Assembly (NCBI RefSeq): GCF_037893185.1
Contig: NZ_CP140772.1
Location: 5,704,001-5,768,000, forward strand
Direction of reading: 5' to 3'
DNA: 64,000 bases
Origin: Chitinophaga sp. 180180018-3
GTDB lineage: Bacteria; Bacteroidota; Bacteroidia; Chitinophagales; Chitinophagaceae
Part shown: piece by piece, positions 34,567 through 43,445 of the stretch
How positions within the stretch are numbered: the stretch's first letter is position 1
Layout: each line of letters begins with the position of its first letter
The notes under the pieces: generated by a model
Told to the model about the DNA's origin: nothing
Database searches by the model: none
The model's input: the letters and a program-made list of their open reading frames with translations, nothing else
Made by a program: the position numbers and the translations under genes

Positions 34567-36486
34567 CTAATTTTCTGTGTTTATATTTTCGGCAGCAGCC
34601 GCGATATGATGTACGCGTGCAGGCGCCGGGCTCTCCCCTGCTGTGATATGCAGCCGGTCGTACCAGGTGAACTTCAGCGTAATCATGCAAACAATCCATA
34701 CTCCCATCGACAGGAAGCCTTTCCCGAAATAACCGAATACAAAACATATCGGCATAATCACCATACTCATCTGCCAGCAGATACCTGTCAGTATATTGAA
34801 GATATCCCATTTCAGCTGTTGGTTAGGCATAAACCCGGGATCTGTTTTCTTTGCCCAGGCAACTACAGGCTTCCACCAGCCCCAGGGACGGGTATCCATA
34901 TAAAAGGCAGTCAGCGTGTCGCGGCCCGGAGCCGGGGTCAGCAAACATCCGAGGATGCTGCCCGTCATAGAAAATACGAGAATAACGAAGAAGGAGATCA
35001 GCGTGCCGATACCACTGCCAAACAGGCCGGCATATTCCGGGAACCAGTTAGTAGCCAGATACGCCATCAGCTGCGGTACAAATGTAGCAGAGATAAGCCC
35101 GGTGAGCATACCTGCAAAATAACCGTATCCATTAAAGCGCCACCATATCCACTTCAGTACGTTGGCTGCGGCATAGCCGCCATATAGCGCTGAAGAAATC
35201 CACAAGGTGAGTGAGCTCAATGAATTTGCAAACAGGCCAAAAATGCAGCCGGTAACGATTACCGCCACGGAAGTGAAATAGCTCCATTTCACATAATGTC
35301 CGGGTGCTTCATTGGGCCTGAAATATTTTTTGTAGAAATCATTCACCAGGTACGCTGGCGCTGCATTTACAAATGCAGAAAAAGTACTCATGAAAGATGC
35401 CAGCAAGCCAGCAAGCACAACGCCTCTCACTCCGGCAGGCAGATAACCGCCTACCACTTTGCTGAGTATCACTTCAAAGTCGGGCTGCTGCTGCGCTTTC
35501 AATTCAGCCATAAAATAATTGATCCCGATCAGCGTCAATGCACTTACCATCATAAACAACGGAATATACAGTACCAGGTTGGTGAAGCCGGTAAGCATCG
35601 CTGCTTCTTTCGGCTTGCGCGCACTGAGGATACGTTGCATATCAAATCCTGGTACAGGGCCAGCCAAACTGGAAAACACGCCTTTTGCAATCATCATCAT
35701 CACCAGCGCACCAAACCAGGTAAAGCCATCGGCGTTTATTTTCTGATTGGCCTGTGGGAACGAATCGTTCCAGTTCACATCCAGTTTCCAGGTAGGCCAG
35801 AAATGGCTCCAGCCTTCAGGCAGCCGCTGATGCAGCGAAACATAATCCACATCGTGCACCGCATAAGCCACCACCAAAACACAACTCACCAGCAGGATGC
35901 CATATTGCAACACCTCTGTTGCCACCACGCTGTACATACCACCTTTCACGGTATACAGGGTTGTCAGCGTTACAATGATCACCGCATAGGTTTGCTGGCT
36001 GCTCAGCAGCGGATTACTCAGATCCCAGGGCAATATGCTGCCCGCAAATTTTCCGATCCCAACAAACACATATCCTATAAACCCGATTACACTCACGATC
36101 GCAAACAACACTACAATAATATGTGCCAGCCTGCCACCACGCTCATCACCGAAACGTTTGATGATCCAATCGGCTCCGGTCATGGCGTTGCTCCGCCGTA
36201 TCCAGATGGCCAGAAACACCATTACAAAAATCTGATTCCAGATAGGCCATAGCCAGGGCAGCCACGCCGCCTTGAAACCATACACAAATAATAACGCCAC
36301 ATAGAAAGCCGTACCGCTGACATCAAACATGCCGCTGCTGTTACTGAATCCCAGCCAGTACCACTTTATGTTATTATCTCCCAAAAAATAAGACTGTATA
36401 TTTTTGGAAGCTTTCTTTGAGATCCAGAATCCCAGCCCTACTATGATGGCGAGGTAAAGGAAGATGATAGAGATATCCAGTGACAT
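34567..36486 (-). CDS. Sodium:solute symporter (SSS family)
   Basis: A 639-residue polytopic transporter with about 14 TM helices, beginning MSLDISIIFLYLAIIVGLGFWISKKA. SSS marks include the early YFLGDNNIKWYWLGFSNSSGMFDVSGTAFYVALLFVYG and the helix-5/6 VLFAIVSVIGFIGYVFVGIGKFAG, plus a middle ADGFTWFGALVMMMIAKGVFSSLAGPVPGFDMQRILSARKPKEA. It takes up a sugar or amino-sugar with Na+ across the inner membrane. It lies 13 bp after the SGNH gene and 5 bp before DUF4434. The operon context (AGE epimerase, ROK regulator) suggests an amino-sugar or sugar-acid substrate. Confidence 0.93.
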   Translation of the reverse strand: MSLDISIIFLYLAIIVGLGFWISKKASKNIQSYFLGDNNIKWYWLGFSNSSGMFDVSGTAFYVALLFVYGFKAAWLPWLWPIWNQIFVMVFLAIWIRRSNAMTGADWIIKRFGDERGGRLAHIIVVLFAIVSVIGFIGYVFVGIGKFAGSILPWDLSNPLLSSQQTYAVIIVTLTTLYTVKGGMYSVVATEVLQYGILLVSCVLVVAYAVHDVDYVSLHQRLPEGWSHFWPTWKLDVNWNDSFPQANQKINADGFTWFGALVMMMIAKGVFSSLAGPVPGFDMQRILSARKPKEAAMLTGFTNLVLYIPLFMMVSALTLIGINYFMAELKAQQQPDFEVILSKVVGGYLPAGVRGVVLAGLLASFMSTFSAFVNAAPAYLVNDFYKKYFRPNEAPGHYVKWSYFTSVAVIVTGCIFGLFANSLSSLTLWISSALYGGYAAANVLKWIWWRFNGYGYFAGMLTGLISATFVPQLMAYLATNWFPEYAGLFGSGIGTLISFFVILVFSMTGSILGCLLTPAPGRDTLTAFYMDTRPWGWWKPVVAWAKKTDPGFMPNQQLKWDIFNILTGICWQMSMVIMPICFVFGYFGKGFLSMGVWIVCMITLKFTWYDRLHITAGESPAPARVHHIAAAAENINTEN

Positions 36487-36487
36487 A

Positions 36488-36517
36488 GAGAATTACGAAT
36501 TAAAAATTAGGAGTTAA
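36488..36517. repeat. Recurrent GAATTACGAATT/AATTAGG element between SSS and SGNH genes
   Basis: GAGAATTACGAATTAAAAATTAGG occupies the 13-bp gap of two operon genes and reaches into the SGNH 3' end. It is the same loose family as at 18444, 33610, 50585 and 54613, here inside an operon rather than at a transcript end. Confidence 0.45.
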
Positions 36518-37159
36518 AGCTTTCACCCATCTCAAATATCCTTTACCCGATAAATGCAACCCGTCGTAAGTATATCCTGCTTCCAGCTGACCGGAGTTAT
36601 CCAACAGCTGGTGATAGATATCGAGGTAAGTGACTTTCATATCGGCTGCCAGCTGATGCAGCCCTTCATTGAGGAACTGGATTTGTTCGTTGGTGCCGTT
36701 ATAGTATTGCCTGCCTATCAGATCGTTGTTGATGGGCAGCACGCTTTGTACATATATCTTTGTTGCAGGAGATGCCTTTTTTACGGCGTCAATGATGCGC
36801 CGGTAATTATGTACGATCGCGTCGGCCGGCATTTTTTTATTGATGTCGTTAGTGCCAACAAGAATGAATAATTGCTTTGGCTGATGCCGCGTCACTTCAT
36901 CCACTCTGGCGAGCAACCCATTGGTATTGTCGCCGGCAATGCCGCGGTTCAGGATGTTAGCCTTCCCGAAGAACTCACACCAGTCGCCCCACTGCGTAAT
37001 ACTGTCTCCAAAAAAAACAATTGGTTTACGCGCCACCGGCAGCTGGCGGAAATATGCTGTACGGCTGTCGTACAGGTAATTGTGATAGGTAGAATCCTGT
37101 GCCTGCAGTTGTCCTGCGGCCAGTAGCGTACAATACAATATCAGTAATTTCTTTCGCAT
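36500..37159 (-). CDS. SGNH/GDSL-type hydrolase, exported
   Basis: A 219-residue esterase-type hydrolase with signal MRKKLLILYCTLLAAGQLQAQ (an ATG two codons earlier at 37165 abuts the previous stop). All four SGNH blocks are present: FFGDSITQWG with nucleophile S53, NRGIAGDNTNG, GTNDINK and YDGLHLSGKG with D199/H202. It probably removes acyl groups from sugars in the periplasm; the short form is unlike the long NanS sialate esterases. It lies 6 bp (or 0 bp) after the DUF5009 gene, whose family transfers acetyl groups, and 13 bp before the symporter. Confidence 0.93.
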   Translation of the reverse strand: MRKKLLILYCTLLAAGQLQAQDSTYHNYLYDSRTAYFRQLPVARKPIVFFGDSITQWGDWCEFFGKANILNRGIAGDNTNGLLARVDEVTRHQPKQLFILVGTNDINKKMPADAIVHNYRRIIDAVKKASPATKIYVQSVLPINNDLIGRQYYNGTNEQIQFLNEGLHQLAADMKVTYLDIYHQLLDNSGQLEAGYTYDGLHLSGKGYLRWVKALTPNF

Positions 37160-37165
37160 ATACAT

Positions 37166-38548
37166 TTAAGTTTTCCAGTACCATTGTCTGGCGGCCATCC
37201 AGGCCGCCAGGCCGGACACCATCCCTGTAAATAAAAATCCCCTTAACACGCCGCTCCAGGGCTGATGAGCCATCGCTTCAAAGACGGACATAGTGCCTGT
37301 CAGGTATAGCAGCGGCAGCAATAACAGGTTGCCGCCAACATAGGCTACCATGGGATTCCGGCCGGCGAGCGACAGATAATGGATGATACCCCTGCCGGCA
37401 TAGCTATGTTGCAGGGCATAAAAAATGATTAGTACAAGGAATGCCAAACCCGCCGAAACAAAGTAGTAGCTAAACGTGGCAGGATCTTTCTTTATTCCCC
37501 CTTCAAAGGCTTCAAAGCATAGTCCCAACAGCACAAGATAAGTACCGGACTGCAGGAAAAGCAGTAATAAACGGGGTACCTGTTGTGTATTTTTTTGTAA
37601 GATAATAAAACAGCTTATCAGACCCGCCACTGTCACAAAAAAATTGATGGTAGTATGCCGGCTGAACAGCAGACACACATTTGCGATCAGCACCAGGGCA
37701 GCACAGCAACCCAGGCCATATAACGGGCGCGTTGCCTGAAGCGGGCCTCTGGTACTGTATTCCAGCATCCAGTCGCCCGCAAGCGTTCCGGGCAACAAAA
37801 TAAAAAGATACTTTAAATAGGTACTGTTATACAACCAGGGTACGGGCGACCAATGCAATAATTCATAGCACCAGTTACCCGGCTGTGTACCACTGAGATA
37901 AATACCAGCCAGTAAAGGCAACAACGCCATGCGCCATAACGGATGCTGCCTTGTAACATACCACCACAAGGTACCTGCAAACGAAACATTCGCCAGTATG
38001 AGAATAATGATATCGCTGTTGTATAGAGAAAATCCTTTACCGCTTTCAAAAGGCAACGTACAAATGAGCGTACCCGCCAGCAGCCATGCCCCTGCTTTCA
38101 GCACACGCCAGATAATATTACCTGCAGGTGGCTGAAAGAACTGGAGAAATAGCAACACAAATGCCAGCAACGATAACCCGTAGTCTATGCTCCGCGGCTG
38201 TTGATGCAGCCCTGCTGCCGTCATCTGCCGGGAAAACAGGGCAAAGAACACCAGCAATACAAAGCGTTTGGCTGCCGCCAGCATAATGACCGGAAAGTTG
38301 CTGCCTGCAGCTATTTTCTTTTTCAACGACAGCGGAATGGCGGCTCCCATGCTAAACAGAAAGAAAGGAAACACCAGATCCACCCAGCTGATACCCGGTA
38401 ACGCAGGATTGAATTCATGCGCAGGAGGCGGCTCCTGCGCATGGTACATCCATGCCGGCAATATGCCGAAAGCAATACTGCCGGCTAATATCATTCCGAA
38501 AATGGCGAGGCCTCTCAGGGCATCCAGACTGTGATTACGTTGATTCAT
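37166..38548 (-). CDS. DUF5009 / heparan-alpha-glucosaminide N-acetyltransferase-like (NagX-like) membrane protein
   Basis: A 460-residue protein with about 11-12 TM helices. The N-terminus NQRNHSLDALRGLAIFGMILAGSIAF and the following ISWVDLVFPFFLFSMGAAIPLSLKKK match the DUF5009/YeiB-HGSNAT acyltransferase group. The C-terminal IHYLSLAGRNPMVAYVGGNLLLLPLLYLTG is also typical. HGSNAT transfers acetyl from cytosolic acetyl-CoA to glucosamine across a membrane; NagX of this family lies in GlcNAc operons of other bacteria. A role in amino-sugar acyl chemistry is inferred. It is in operon, 19 bp after the GHL10-like gene and abutting the SGNH gene. Confidence 0.88.
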   Translation of the reverse strand: MNQRNHSLDALRGLAIFGMILAGSIAFGILPAWMYHAQEPPPAHEFNPALPGISWVDLVFPFFLFSMGAAIPLSLKKKIAAGSNFPVIMLAAAKRFVLLVFFALFSRQMTAAGLHQQPRSIDYGLSLLAFVLLFLQFFQPPAGNIIWRVLKAGAWLLAGTLICTLPFESGKGFSLYNSDIIILILANVSFAGTLWWYVTRQHPLWRMALLPLLAGIYLSGTQPGNWCYELLHWSPVPWLYNSTYLKYLFILLPGTLAGDWMLEYSTRGPLQATRPLYGLGCCAALVLIANVCLLFSRHTTINFFVTVAGLISCFIILQKNTQQVPRLLLLFLQSGTYLVLLGLCFEAFEGGIKKDPATFSYYFVSAGLAFLVLIIFYALQHSYAGRGIIHYLSLAGRNPMVAYVGGNLLLLPLLYLTGTMSVFEAMAHQPWSGVLRGFLFTGMVSGLAAWMAARQWYWKT

Positions 38549-38567
38549 TGCGTTCCCCCTTAATTCC

Positions 38568-39965
38568 TTATTGCGCCAACCCCGCTTTCACTTCGTCCCA
38601 TAATGGCTGCTGCAGCTTGTTGTATTGTGGCGCGTAGATATGTACCAGGTCAAATATCATCACACCGGAAGTTTTGGAAAGAATCAGCTTAATCGCCTTG
38701 CGGATATCTGTTTTATTATTCCAGTCGGTATTCCCCGCGTCAATACCGCCCACCAGCGGCACCCTGCCTTTAGTAACATAACGGCCACCATTCAACGAAC
38801 CCTCCAGGCTCCACCAGTGATACGTTAATCCTGCTGTGGCCGGATTATCAGCCAGCATAATCTGGGAATAGTAATTACCTGTCATGAGTATGCCCAACTC
38901 GTCGGCATAGCCATAGTCTTTTGTTTGCGGATAAGCCCAATCCATGCGCAGGCGCTGATCATTGAACGGATCATACTGATTGCTGGCCCAGTTCACGCCT
39001 ACCGGGTAATAATCACCATACCAGCCACCTACGTAGGCGCCAAACAAAGCATCGGCCCTTGCAGCCTTTATGGCAGCATGTGCCTTTTTTACAAAGTTGT
39101 AGATCACGCTCATCCGGTACGCCAGCCAGCGTTTATAATACTTGCCGGTAACAGCCGGCACAGTTTGCCCGTTTTCGCTTTTCCACAACGATACCACATC
39201 TCCCGGGAACATCATATAATTGGCACTCGGATCATTGAAGGTCGATTTCAGGTACTGCACGAACTGTGTTTTACTATAGTCCGAGAAATCAGCATCTATG
39301 TTCGCGTAACGGGCATAGTCCAGTATAACACCATCTACCGGATATTTGGTAACGATCTCTTTCAGGATATTGATGATACGGTCCTGCACTTCGGGATAGG
39401 CGGGATTCACGAAACCAGGGCGACCGGTAGTTGTGATGGGAACGCGCTTGCCTGTCACATCGCAGACTACCGACTGATACTTATTCTTAAACGTTGCGTC
39501 CTCGAATACGGCGCCGGTTTGTGTATCCAGGTCTCCTTCCACGAATGTCATCACGGAAGCATATACTTTCATGTTGCGGGCTTTGGCTGTTTTCAGCATG
39601 AAGTCGAGATAATCCACTCCCGGTGGCAGCGTTTTCCCATTGTGGCTGCCCACCTTGCTGGTATAGGCGCTTTGGAAGACAGTATGGCCCGACGATTCTT
39701 TCACATCCACCACCAGCGAAGTGATACCGACCGACTGCAACGTATCGATTGTTTTGCGGATGGCAGCGGTATCATTAAAACGGCCATAAGTGCCGAATAC
39801 ATTAGCGTTCAGATCGATCCACACGATCGCTTCTTTTTTGCCGCCAGGCAGCAGCGTATCGGTACCTTCCCCACCGGTATCTACCGGTGGCGCTACATCA
39901 TTCTTTTTCTTACAGCCAATTGCCAGTAAGAGTAAGAGAGCAGATATTACGGATAAATTTTTCAT
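38568..39965 (-). CDS. GHL10-type glycoside-hydrolase-like lipoprotein
   Basis: A 465-residue exported lipoprotein: MKNLSVISALLLLLAIGCKKK with lipobox LAIGC (start ATG 39965; an upstream in-frame ATG at 40001 adds 12 residues). The TIM barrel resembles glycosyl-hydrolase-like family 10: WIDLNANVFGTYGRFNDTAAIRKTIDTLQSVGITSLVVDVKESSG, LKTAKARNMKVYASVMTF, RPGFVNPAYPEVQDRIINILKEIVTKYPVDGVILDYARYAN. The DYARYAN strand carries the conserved acidic residue. It probably cleaves or binds the target polysaccharide at the cell envelope. It is 47 bp after the DUF5018-type gene and 19 bp before DUF5009. Confidence 0.88.
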   Translation of the reverse strand: MKNLSVISALLLLLAIGCKKKNDVAPPVDTGGEGTDTLLPGGKKEAIVWIDLNANVFGTYGRFNDTAAIRKTIDTLQSVGITSLVVDVKESSGHTVFQSAYTSKVGSHNGKTLPPGVDYLDFMLKTAKARNMKVYASVMTFVEGDLDTQTGAVFEDATFKNKYQSVVCDVTGKRVPITTTGRPGFVNPAYPEVQDRIINILKEIVTKYPVDGVILDYARYANIDADFSDYSKTQFVQYLKSTFNDPSANYMMFPGDVVSLWKSENGQTVPAVTGKYYKRWLAYRMSVIYNFVKKAHAAIKAARADALFGAYVGGWYGDYYPVGVNWASNQYDPFNDQRLRMDWAYPQTKDYGYADELGILMTGNYYSQIMLADNPATAGLTYHWWSLEGSLNGGRYVTKGRVPLVGGIDAGNTDWNNKTDIRKAIKLILSKTSGVMIFDLVHIYAPQYNKLQQPLWDEVKAGLAQ

Positions 39966-40012
39966 GACGGTGGTATTAAAGGCATGCAAGCTATGTTGCA
40001 TGCCTGTTCACA

Positions 40013-41698
40013 TTATTGATAGATGGTCAGTTCGTACCCTACAAATCCAACGTTGGTAAGCAGCATATAGATGTAAGCACTGGTTCTGTCGTCCGAGAAG
40101 CTCACACACATATCGCCGGTACCATTGCCGTTATCCGCCGCGCCATTGATTTCTTCTGAGTTGAATACATTGAAGGCAGCATAACCAGGATTAGCAGACG
40201 ACATACTGATAGCCGATGGATCCGTTACATCAAACAACGAGATGTTTCCTCCATTCAGGCTCCAGGAAGTATATTTCAGGAAACCATAATAGCTGGCGCC
40301 ATTGAACTGGAAGTATACGCCTGGTGCATGGAAGATGTAGCCGGTTGCATCGGTACCGAATGCAGTAGTGCGGGCATTGGTGGCGCCGTTTACCAACGCT
40401 ACCTCGCCACCGTAGTTGAGGAAGTAACTACCGGAAAAAGATACTGCAGTAGGGGAAGCATCCGCCAGATAGCCCCAGCTGTCGCCGCTGCCAGACTGAT
40501 AAGCAGCTACTACCGGTGCAGCACTGATATCCGGCACATTGGAGGCATTCACTACTTTTCCGTTGTGGATACGCCATTTGTAGATATTGAACGACAGCGA
40601 AGCAGTGGCATATACTACGGCATCTTTATTCAGATCCCCATAGATCCTTACTCTTCTGCCCAGTCCGCCCGGAGCTACGTTGTTGGTAAACTCCAGCAAT
40701 TTTTCCGGTGCAGGATCAGTGGCGCTATTCCATTTATAGAGGCGGAACTTATCGCCAGAAGCAGCGAAGGTAGCGCCGAGCAATGCGCCGGTGCTGTCGT
40801 TCTGCATCTGGAAGGAATAGTAATCATTTGCCGGCAACGGCATATCAGATACATAATTACCAGTGATGCGATTGAACAGGCGTAACCTGGATGGGTTGGT
40901 ATTGCTGACAATCACCAGATAGTTGCCACTTACTGCCATGCTGGTTTCGGTATAATTAGTAGAAATCCCGCCACCGCCGGCAGCAGCGCCCAACTTGATG
41001 AACAGCTTACGCGTACGACCAATACCGTAGAGCTTCTTCACCGGCGGCATCGCTTTCATGGTGTACTGTTTTACCACACCATCCACTCCCTTTACGGTAA
41101 AGGGTACGGCTGCGTTGAGGTTCACCATAGTACCCGGTGCTACCGACACCGTAGAATGGCTGTTTACCTGAACAGTTACTTTTGCTTTGCTGAGATCTGT
41201 TCCGGGCAATACGTAAAAGATGAGGTCATTATCTTTTGCAACACCCTCTACTTCTGTATCAGCGCCATCCTGTGTATAAGTCATGGTAGCGGCTTTTATA
41301 CCAAGATCGCCTACTTTGTTTGCTACCACTACTACCGATCTTTTAAGACCTGTACCACCCTTGATTTCCAGCTTCACCGGTTTCGACAGATCCATCTGAA
41401 CACCCAGTGCAGGGGTCACCACCGCATCCAGCGGCACGTTAGCGCGAAGGATCAGTTTAGTGATATCCGTTTCGTTATCCGACTCTTCAGGGTAGAAGTA
41501 AGGAACATCGATATAGGCGGTGTCTTTTGCCGGGCTGTAAACCGGGTTGAAGCTCACATCCTTTACACCTGGCAGCGCTACCCATATATCCTGCAGGTTA
41601 TTGTCGTTCTTCGGAAACACCGGTTCCTGCTTATGGCAGGAACTAAGTGCGGTTCCTGTTCCGATGATGATTACAAGTGCTTTAAATATATTTCGCAT
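40013..41698 (-). CDS. DUF5018-type surface lipoprotein with beta-propeller C-terminus
   Basis: A 561-residue lipoprotein, MRNIFKALVIIIGTGTALSSCHK with lipobox LSSC. Residues about 35-220 contain two DUF5018-like Ig domains (DIWVALPGVKDVSFNPVYSPAKDTAYIDVPYF; NDLIFYVLPGTDLSKAKVTVQVNSHSTVSVAPG). From about 230 a seven-bladed-like propeller follows (YLVIVSNTNPSRLRLFNRITGNYVSDMPLP; GALLGATFAASGDKFRLYKWNS), ending FVGYELTIYQ. In SusCD loci this gene position usually holds a surface glycan-binding protein. It lies 31 bp after SusD, supporting that role. The ligand is unknown. Confidence 0.85.
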   Translation of the reverse strand: MRNIFKALVIIIGTGTALSSCHKQEPVFPKNDNNLQDIWVALPGVKDVSFNPVYSPAKDTAYIDVPYFYPEESDNETDITKLILRANVPLDAVVTPALGVQMDLSKPVKLEIKGGTGLKRSVVVVANKVGDLGIKAATMTYTQDGADTEVEGVAKDNDLIFYVLPGTDLSKAKVTVQVNSHSTVSVAPGTMVNLNAAVPFTVKGVDGVVKQYTMKAMPPVKKLYGIGRTRKLFIKLGAAAGGGGISTNYTETSMAVSGNYLVIVSNTNPSRLRLFNRITGNYVSDMPLPANDYYSFQMQNDSTGALLGATFAASGDKFRLYKWNSATDPAPEKLLEFTNNVAPGGLGRRVRIYGDLNKDAVVYATASLSFNIYKWRIHNGKVVNASNVPDISAAPVVAAYQSGSGDSWGYLADASPTAVSFSGSYFLNYGGEVALVNGATNARTTAFGTDATGYIFHAPGVYFQFNGASYYGFLKYTSWSLNGGNISLFDVTDPSAISMSSANPGYAAFNVFNSEEINGAADNGNGTGDMCVSFSDDRTSAYIYMLLTNVGFVGYELTIYQ

Positions 41699-41729
41699 GT
41701 ACTTATCATTTATTGTTATGCATCAGCTG

Positions 41730-43439
41730 TTACCAGCCCTGGATCTGCTTCATAGCGGTATTATTCACCAGTTCTTCCTGGGGAATAGGCATGTAGTAGA
41801 AAGATGTGGGGAAGTAGCGGTTTTCTTTGTCGCAGTCTACTTCCGTGTAACTGAAACCGCTGCCGTTAGCCGTTACCTTATGTCCATGGAAGCGCACATT
41901 ATTCAATACAATATGTGCTTTGCGCCAGCGCCGCAGATCCCAGTACCGATGTCCTTCGAAAGCCAGTTCTACTTTACGTTCATGCTCAATAGCCGCCATC
42001 AGTGCATCTGCTGTAACCGCTGCGGTTCCGGGTAAATGCACCCGGGTTCTCACTTTATTGAGAGACGTTTTCGCTTCGTCGAGGCGGTTCAGTTTTGTAA
42101 GCGCTTCCGCATGGATCAATAATACTTCGGCGTAACGCATTTCCATCCAGGGTTGCACGCTGTTCAGCACCAGTATGCTGGTATTGGTTTCATCCAGCAT
42201 TTTGCGGAGGTAGTAACCGGTTACTGTTTTGCGGGGATCGGAGGCTACTTTAAAATCGATGTAGCCTTCTTTTTCATTATCCGGTGTAGTGTTCAGGGTA
42301 CGGCCTTTCCAGGAGGCGCCATTATAAAGGATGGATGCGTAGAAACGGGGCTCCCGGCCATCATACGGATTAGCTGCCATGGCTGTTTCTGACCAGGAGA
42401 ACTTACGTCCGTCGGCCATCTCGTATTCATTCACCAGTTCAGCGGTAGGTACACCGGTGGCGCCGCCCCCGTCTACATCTGCAGGTGGACAGAAATAAAA
42501 ATCAAACTGATGGGTAACGGTAGTACGCTGGTAATAAACGGCGAAAACTGCTTCTTTGCTTGCAGGGTTGGTGAATACCTTTGCGTAGTCATCTTCCAAG
42601 GCATATATTCCTTCATTGGCCAGTGCAATCACTGCTGCAGCGGCATCTGCAGCGTGCTGATAGTATTCCGTTTTCTTAGCAGCAGGTACGCCGGTAAGTG
42701 CGTCTTTGTTAAACTGCTTGTTATCATAATCTGCAACGGAAGCAGCGTATAGCCATGACCGTGCTAACAGGCCATAGGCCGCTCCCTTGGTTGCGCGGCC
42801 TTTTTGGGCAGCCGGCCATTGTTTCGGCAAATGTTCCGCAGCAAAGCTGAGATCCTTTGCAATGAAATTCCACACCTCATCTTCACTGGCACGGGCATTG
42901 TTCTTTTCTGTAGTGAGTTTGTCCAGCAGGATCACACTTCCATTGATGCGTGCCAGCCAGAAATAAACATACCCTCGTATGAAACGCGCTTCTGCCTCAT
43001 ACTGCACTTTCTGCTCGTCCGTTACTTTGGCGTATTGCTGCAGGCCGTTGAGAAACTCATTCACCCGGCGGATCCGCTCATAGCCAGCATTCCAGTAAGA
43101 AACAGCCGGTGATGCAGCACTCACCTGCCCGGGGTTATAGGCTATTTTGTTCACTGTTCCATTACCTACGGTATTGGAAGTATATTTTTCAATATCCGTA
43201 AAGGCGTCCGTTGCATTGCTGTATCCAATGGGAAATTCGCCGAAGGAAAATGTTTTGAACTCATTATACATGCCGTAGATATACAAATCTACATTGGCGG
43301 CATTTTTCCAGATAGCGGCATCTGTATACCGGTCGCCGGGCATTCCATCCAGCTTACAGCCCTGTATTCCGGCAATCGACAGGCATATCAGTAAAGGCCA
43401 TTTTATAGAAGCAAATAATCTTGTCATAAGTAATTGCAT
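41730..43439 (-). CDS. SusD/RagB family outer-membrane lipoprotein
   Basis: A 569-residue SusD homologue. The signal MQLLMTRLFASIKWPLLICLSIAGIQGC ends at a lipobox (GIQGC); a second ATG at 43427 is also possible. Typical parts: LDGMPGDRYTDAAIWKNAANVDLYIYGMYNEF, the helical core YEAEARFIRGYVYFWLARINGSVILLDKL and KGRATKGAAYGLLARSWLYAAS, and C-terminal LNKVRTRVHLPG / IEHERKVELAFEGHRYWDLRRWRKA. It binds the oligosaccharide for the partner SusC, whose stop is 6 bp upstream of this start. The DUF5018 gene follows after 31 bp. Confidence 0.95.
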   Translation of the reverse strand: MQLLMTRLFASIKWPLLICLSIAGIQGCKLDGMPGDRYTDAAIWKNAANVDLYIYGMYNEFKTFSFGEFPIGYSNATDAFTDIEKYTSNTVGNGTVNKIAYNPGQVSAASPAVSYWNAGYERIRRVNEFLNGLQQYAKVTDEQKVQYEAEARFIRGYVYFWLARINGSVILLDKLTTEKNNARASEDEVWNFIAKDLSFAAEHLPKQWPAAQKGRATKGAAYGLLARSWLYAASVADYDNKQFNKDALTGVPAAKKTEYYQHAADAAAAVIALANEGIYALEDDYAKVFTNPASKEAVFAVYYQRTTVTHQFDFYFCPPADVDGGGATGVPTAELVNEYEMADGRKFSWSETAMAANPYDGREPRFYASILYNGASWKGRTLNTTPDNEKEGYIDFKVASDPRKTVTGYYLRKMLDETNTSILVLNSVQPWMEMRYAEVLLIHAEALTKLNRLDEAKTSLNKVRTRVHLPGTAAVTADALMAAIEHERKVELAFEGHRYWDLRRWRKAHIVLNNVRFHGHKVTANGSGFSYTEVDCDKENRYFPTSFYYMPIPQEELVNNTAMKQIQGW

Positions 43440-43445
43440 TTCCGG

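Noticed and set aside
35296..36252. 318-codon plus-strand frame opposite the symporter
   Set aside because: His/Gln-rich antisense of TM helices, a typical artefact.
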